Shown here: piece after piece, positions 60,912 to 64,000 of the stretch | Layout: every line of letters begins with the position of its first letter | How positions within the stretch are numbered: the stretch's first letter is position 1 | Origin: Clostridiales bacterium | GTDB lineage: Bacteria; Bacillota; Clostridia; Christensenellales; Borkfalkiaceae | Assembly (NCBI GenBank): GCA_015069605.1 | Contig: SVII01000001.1 | Location: 91,403 to 155,402, forward strand | DNA: 64,000 nt | Reading direction: 5' to 3' | Translations under genes and position numbers: made by a program | Notes under the pieces: generated by a model | The model's input: the letters and a program-made list of their open reading frames with translations, nothing else | Told to the model about the DNA's origin: nothing | Database searches by the model: none

Positions 60912-62495
60912 TTACATATTTTTTTGTTTGAAAGAAACAAAAACGGCATTTGCTACGCGTAAGCCATCGGCGGCAGAAGAAGTGATACCGCCTGCATACC
61001 CTGCGCCTTCACCGCAAGGATACAATTTTTTCACGCTGACCGATTGCAACGTCTCGTCACGTTCGATACGTACGGGAGAGCTGGTGCGTGTTTCCGCTGC
61101 TGTTAAAATCGCGTCGGGGGAGGCGAAACCTTTCAATTTTCTATCCATATCTACAATAGAAGTCTTCAGCGCGTCTATCACGGGCGTTGGCAACACCGCG
61201 CGAAGATCCGCAAATTGCGTACCTGCCGCATAGGTAGGCGACACGTCACCAAAGCGTTGACTGACTTTATCCTGCAAAAAATCCCCGACAAGCTGCACAG
61301 GTGCGGCATAGGAACTGCCCCCAGCAAGATAAGCCGCACGTTCTATTTTTTGCTGAAAGCGCACACCAGCCAAAGGAGAATCATCTTCAAAATCCGCGCG
61401 ATTGACCTGCGCGATCAACGCGCTGTTTGCATTGATGCCGTCACGAGCAAAATTACTCATACCGTTGGTTACAACGCCGCCCTCTTCGCTGGTAGCGGGC
61501 ATGACGTAACCGCCGGGGCACATACAAAATGTGAACGCTGCGCGATCGGATGCGTGCGATACTAATTTATAATCCGCCGCAGGTAATTTGGTATAAGCTT
61601 GTCCATACTGCGCCAAACCGATTTTCGATTGCAAATGCTCGATACGAACCCCAACCGCAAAATCTTTTTGTCGTATTTCCACACCGCTTTCAAGCAGCAT
61701 TTCAAAAGTATCTCTTGCGCTATGCCCTACCGCGAGAACGATAGCGGAAACAGGCAAAATTTCCGTTTCATCGCATACCTGCCCACTACCTTGCGTTTGC
61801 AAACGTTTCAAAACCGCCTCTTTGATTTCTCCATTACGCGTACGGATATTTTCCAACTTCGTATGAAAAAACACCTTTCCGCCTTGCGCAAGGATATATT
61901 CTCGCATATTTTTAACGACTTTTTTCAAATTATCGCTACCGATATGCGGTTTATTCAACCATAAAATCTCTTCCGGAGCACCAAATCGCGTAAAAATTTC
62001 CAACACTTCTCGATTCAAGCCGCTGTGCGTTTGCGTGTTGAGCTTCCCATCTGAAAACGTACCTGCCCCGCCTTCACCGAACTGTACGTTGGTATTAACA
62101 TCAAGTTTTTGCGTGTCAAAAAAACAACGCATTTTTTGTTCACGCTCTTCTACAGGCGCGCCGCGTTCGATTAAAATAGGCTTAATGCCATGATCCAACA
62201 ACCGAATCGCGCAAAACAACCCTGCAGGGCCACTCCCCGTCACCAAAACGGGAGCGTGAGGTTGCTCTTCGGATTTCAACTTCTCAAAATTTTGTTCTTC
62301 CTTTTGATATGCGGATTTAGAAAACTCGATGGTATAGATAAAGCGAATATTATTTTTATCACGCGCATCCAAAGATTTTTTCTTGATAGCAAAATGCCCT
62401 GCCTTGCCTCCAAGTTTCTTTTCCGCAAGTGTAACGAGTTCTTTTTCACTTCGCCCAATAGGCAATTTTACATCCGATAACGTGATTAAACGCAT
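60912..62495 (-). CDS. FAD-dependent oxidoreductase, COG2509 type
   Basis: 527 aa from ATG at 62495 (ribosome site GGGGGCAGG supplied by a dispersed repeat). FAD/NAD motifs: VTGSGPAGLFCAIRL, ERGAPVEEREQK, QFGEGGAGTFSDGKL, AIVLAVGHSARDTFEMLL and the C-terminal LYPCGEGAGYAGGITSSAADGL. This set marks the widespread uncharacterised COG2509 flavoprotein family; substrate unknown. The gene overlaps the upstream flavoprotein gene by 10 nt. A second repeat copy inside (61769) encodes GQVCDE in a loop. Confidence 0.82.
   Translation of the reverse strand: MRLITLSDVKLPIGRSEKELVTLAEKKLGGKAGHFAIKKKSLDARDKNNIRFIYTIEFSKSAYQKEEQNFEKLKSEEQPHAPVLVTGSGPAGLFCAIRLLDHGIKPILIERGAPVEEREQKMRCFFDTQKLDVNTNVQFGEGGAGTFSDGKLNTQTHSGLNREVLEIFTRFGAPEEILWLNKPHIGSDNLKKVVKNMREYILAQGGKVFFHTKLENIRTRNGEIKEAVLKRLQTQGSGQVCDETEILPVSAIVLAVGHSARDTFEMLLESGVEIRQKDFAVGVRIEHLQSKIGLAQYGQAYTKLPAADYKLVSHASDRAAFTFCMCPGGYVMPATSEEGGVVTNGMSNFARDGINANSALIAQVNRADFEDDSPLAGVRFQQKIERAAYLAGGSSYAAPVQLVGDFLQDKVSQRFGDVSPTYAAGTQFADLRAVLPTPVIDALKTSIVDMDRKLKGFASPDAILTAAETRTSSPVRIERDETLQSVSVKKLYPCGEGAGYAGGITSSAADGLRVANAVFVSFKQKNM
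61769..61790 (+). repeat. Dispersed repeat, copy 8, inside the COG2509 flavoprotein gene
   Basis: CATCGCATACCTGCC; gene-strand reading gives Gln-Val-Cys, the same frame as in the portal gene. A weaker tenth copy (AATTGCGTACCTGCC) is at 61213-61227. Confidence 0.5.
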
Positions 62496-63727
62496 ACCTG
62501 CCCCCTTGTCCTGGCATATTTTGCATTGATAGCATCCGCCACCGTCCGCGCGGATGAATACGCCCATTGCAAGTTAAACCCTCCGCATTGACCGTCCACG
62601 TCCAACACTTCGCCCGCAAAATACAAACCGTTTACCAAAACGCTTTCCAACGCCGCATTCGTTTCCAAAAGCGAAACTCCGCCTTTTGTCACCTGCGCGT
62701 AATCAAACCCCAAACTACCCGTCACCTGCAAGGAAAACGCCTTAACAAGCGCCGCCGCCTGATCAATATTACCATTTGCGCGTTTAAAAATCGCTCTGCC
62801 TACCTGATTGTTGACAATACCGCCAAGAAGTTCCCCAACAGGCATATCAGGGAAAGTTTCATGCTTTTTCCACAGCGTTTCGCGGATCTTTTCCAAAGAA
62901 AATTCAGGCAAGAAATCGATGAAAATACTCGTTTTCCCTTTCTCAATCTCATCCGCCAAAAATGCGGAAAGACGAAAAATTACATCCCCCGAAACACCGT
63001 AATCGGTGAAAATAACATCCCCTTGCAAACGGATATCCTTGCCCGTTTTTTGTACAGTTGCCGTCACCACGCCGTCGTTAATACGTATCCCTTTCAGCGT
63101 TTTGATGTACCCCGTGTCAGTCTTGAGTTGCACCAACGAAGGATATAACGCCGTCAACGTATGTCCAAATTTTTGCGCCAACGCATACGCTGAACCGTCC
63201 GTACCGAAATTTTTCGCCGCCTTGCCACCAACGCAAAGGACTACGTTTTCCGCCGCCACCATTTGCGTTTCGTTTCCCGAAGCCACCGTCAATACAAAGC
63301 CATCTCCCGATTTTTTTATATCGGTGACCCGTGATTGCAAACGAATATCCACTCCTCGATTCGCCACAAAAAAACGTAAAGCGTCCGTCAGCGAAGAGGC
63401 TTGCCGTCCAGCAGGATATACTCGATCCCGTTCGTCTGCGATGAGCAACACGCCAAGAGCATTGAAAAATTCCGTCAAGGAATTATGATCGTAGGCGTGC
63501 AATATCTTTTCAATGCGTACCGCGCCCTCTTTCGAGGACGTAAAATACTCTGTTTCAAGTGCTCGCAAGTTGGTGATATTCCCCTGCCCGTTACCCGTGG
63601 AGGACAATTTTTTTCCCACTCTGTCACCGCGTTCAAACACTGCAATCTTTTGTGTTGCGGAAAGGTTCGCCGCAAGCATCAAACCTGCTGCGCCGCCGCC
63701 AATAATAGCTGTAGTTACTTTTTCCAT
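62486..63727 (-). CDS. NAD(P)/FAD-dependent oxidoreductase, HI0933/YhiN type
   Basis: 413 aa. N-terminal dinucleotide motif AIIGGGAAGLMLA and KKLSSTGNGQGNITN, mid motif VVLCVGGKAAKNFGTDGSAYALAQ, and C-terminal FAGEVLDVDGQCGGFNLQWAYSSA: the HI0933-like family, of unknown substrate. The protein ends in GQVCV encoded by a dispersed repeat. The ATG at 63727 coincides with the expected transcription start (see promoter), and longer in-frame readings would lie upstream of it. Overlaps the next flavoprotein gene by 10 nt. Confidence 0.85.
   Translation of the reverse strand: MEKVTTAIIGGGAAGLMLAANLSATQKIAVFERGDRVGKKLSSTGNGQGNITNLRALETEYFTSSKEGAVRIEKILHAYDHNSLTEFFNALGVLLIADERDRVYPAGRQASSLTDALRFFVANRGVDIRLQSRVTDIKKSGDGFVLTVASGNETQMVAAENVVLCVGGKAAKNFGTDGSAYALAQKFGHTLTALYPSLVQLKTDTGYIKTLKGIRINDGVVTATVQKTGKDIRLQGDVIFTDYGVSGDVIFRLSAFLADEIEKGKTSIFIDFLPEFSLEKIRETLWKKHETFPDMPVGELLGGIVNNQVGRAIFKRANGNIDQAAALVKAFSLQVTGSLGFDYAQVTKGGVSLLETNAALESVLVNGLYFAGEVLDVDGQCGGFNLQWAYSSARTVADAINAKYARTRGQVCV
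62487..62511 (+). repeat. Dispersed repeat, copy 9, spanning a stop/start overlap
   Basis: TAAACGCATACCTGCC plus CCCTTGTCC. On the minus strand the same bases give the end of the HI0933-like protein (GQVCV, stop) and the ribosome site and ATG of the next gene. Confidence 0.6.
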
Positions 63728-63733
63728 ATCTAT

Positions 63734-63762
63734 ATTGTACCGCATCTTTTGATAATTGTCAA
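63734..63762 (-). promoter_or_regulatory. Flavoprotein operon promoter, leaderless
   Basis: Minus strand: TTGACA (63762-63757), 17 bp, TACAAT (63739-63734). Counting 7 bases beyond the -10 gives +1 at 63727, the A of the ATG; no Shine-Dalgarno is present. Confidence 0.78.
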
Positions 63763-63801
63763 TTTTTTTAAAAAATCGACGTGAAATTTTTTCGGGTGTT
63801 C

Positions 63802-63830
63802 TTGACTTTTTCAACGTTTTATATTAAAAT
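63802..63830 (+). promoter_or_regulatory. Promoter of the last gene
   Basis: TTGACT (63802-63807), 17 bp, TAAAAT (63825-63830). Confidence 0.7.
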
Positions 63831-63861
63831 ATAAAAACAATGAAATGAACGGAGGAATTTT

Positions 63862-64000
63862 ATGACGTTTGTAGAAGCAGTTGTCAACTACTGCAAAGAA
63901 AATCCCCTGCTTACCGCGATTTTAATTGCTCTTGCCGTGTTTATCGCAATCATTATTGCAATTATCGTCGTCTTGTCGAATAAAGCGAAAAGGCGCAAGC
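63862..64000 (+). CDS. Small membrane protein, partial (runs off the window)
   Basis: ATG at 63862 behind GGAGGAA. A short polar N-terminus (MTFVEAVVNYCKENP), then a long hydrophobic helix (LLTAILIALAVFIAIIIAIIVVL) and a basic stretch (NKAKRRK) at the window edge. A single-pass membrane protein with the basic side in the cytosol; the family cannot be judged from 46 residues. Confidence 0.7.
   Translation, partial: MTFVEAVVNYCKENPLLTAILIALAVFIAIIIAIIVVLSNKAKRRK

Noticed and set aside
60656..60949. Minus-strand frame of 97 codons
   Set aside because: No ribosome site, overlaps the flavoprotein gene end and its terminator, low-complexity composition.
62056..62072. Further dispersed-repeat copy (AACGTACCTGCCCCG) in the COG2509 gene
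   Set aside because: It encodes the conserved GGAGTFSDGKL motif of the family, so the similarity is due to protein conservation.

Overview
The window looks like chromosome of a Bacillota (Firmicutes) bacterium, most likely an uncultured Clostridia lineage. Evidence: secA directly followed by prfB, a SigB/F-type sigma factor with SpoIIAA/SpoIIAB-like partners, PepV, DegV, PucR and MgtE families, strong AGGAGG ribosome sites and near-consensus TTGACA-17-TATAAT promoters. Most genes prefer GAA, CAA and AAA codons; the block at about 47.4-59.6 kb does not.

Layout. 0.1-1.4 kb: trmB and dut. 1.5-9.9 kb: a minus-strand capsid and packaging cassette (large terminase, small-terminase-like protein, portal, scaffold, major capsid, connector, a gp10-sized protein and a small coiled-coil protein) in P22-like order, without integrase, replication, lysis or long-tail genes. 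10.1-14.1 kb: two membrane-anchored exported proteins with SH3-like parts, flanking a sigma-region-4-like regulator with a LexA-type box upstream. 14.2-16.1 kb: mgtE behind a 28-codon leader ORF. 16.1-19.5 kb: radC, sensor kinase, response regulator and phosphoglycolate phosphatase operon. 19.7-27.9 kb: pepV, a TetR regulator, degV, a phosphohexomutase, transketolase and an AraC regulator. 28.2-34 kb: a secreted S41 protease, a PucR regulator, a strongly expressed membrane protein and a sigma-factor partner-switch operon. 34-40.4 kb: secA-prfB-tsaD-permease. 40.6-42.2 kb: metK with a leader of about 380 nt closed by a perfect 21-bp inverted repeat. 42.2-46.7 kb: a PflX-like radical SAM protein, an ABC-F ATPase, an SPFH protein and a small ribbon-helix-helix-like protein.

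46.8-60.4 kb is an accessory island at tRNA-Ser(UGA). Three tandem 132-bp units, each starting with the first 23 nt of the tRNA gene, lie between the tRNA promoter and the intact tRNA. A tyrosine-recombinase remnant follows the tRNA, then an operon of three giant surface proteins plus a small protein behind a helically phased GGGTGA array, then a membrane-bound LuxR-type regulator and an excisionase-like ORF. 60.9-63.8 kb: two overlapping flavoprotein genes, the first apparently leaderless. The window ends in a small membrane-protein gene.

A short dispersed repeat (core CAACGCATACCTGCC) occurs at least ten times, almost always in one orientation, both between genes and inside coding regions. 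The best candidates for undescribed biology are the tRNA-Ser 132-bp array and its island, the metK leader RNA, the dispersed repeat, the mgtE leader ORF, the reduced capsid cassette with a possible SOS link, and the sigma operon that pairs a degenerate with an intact anti-sigma kinase.
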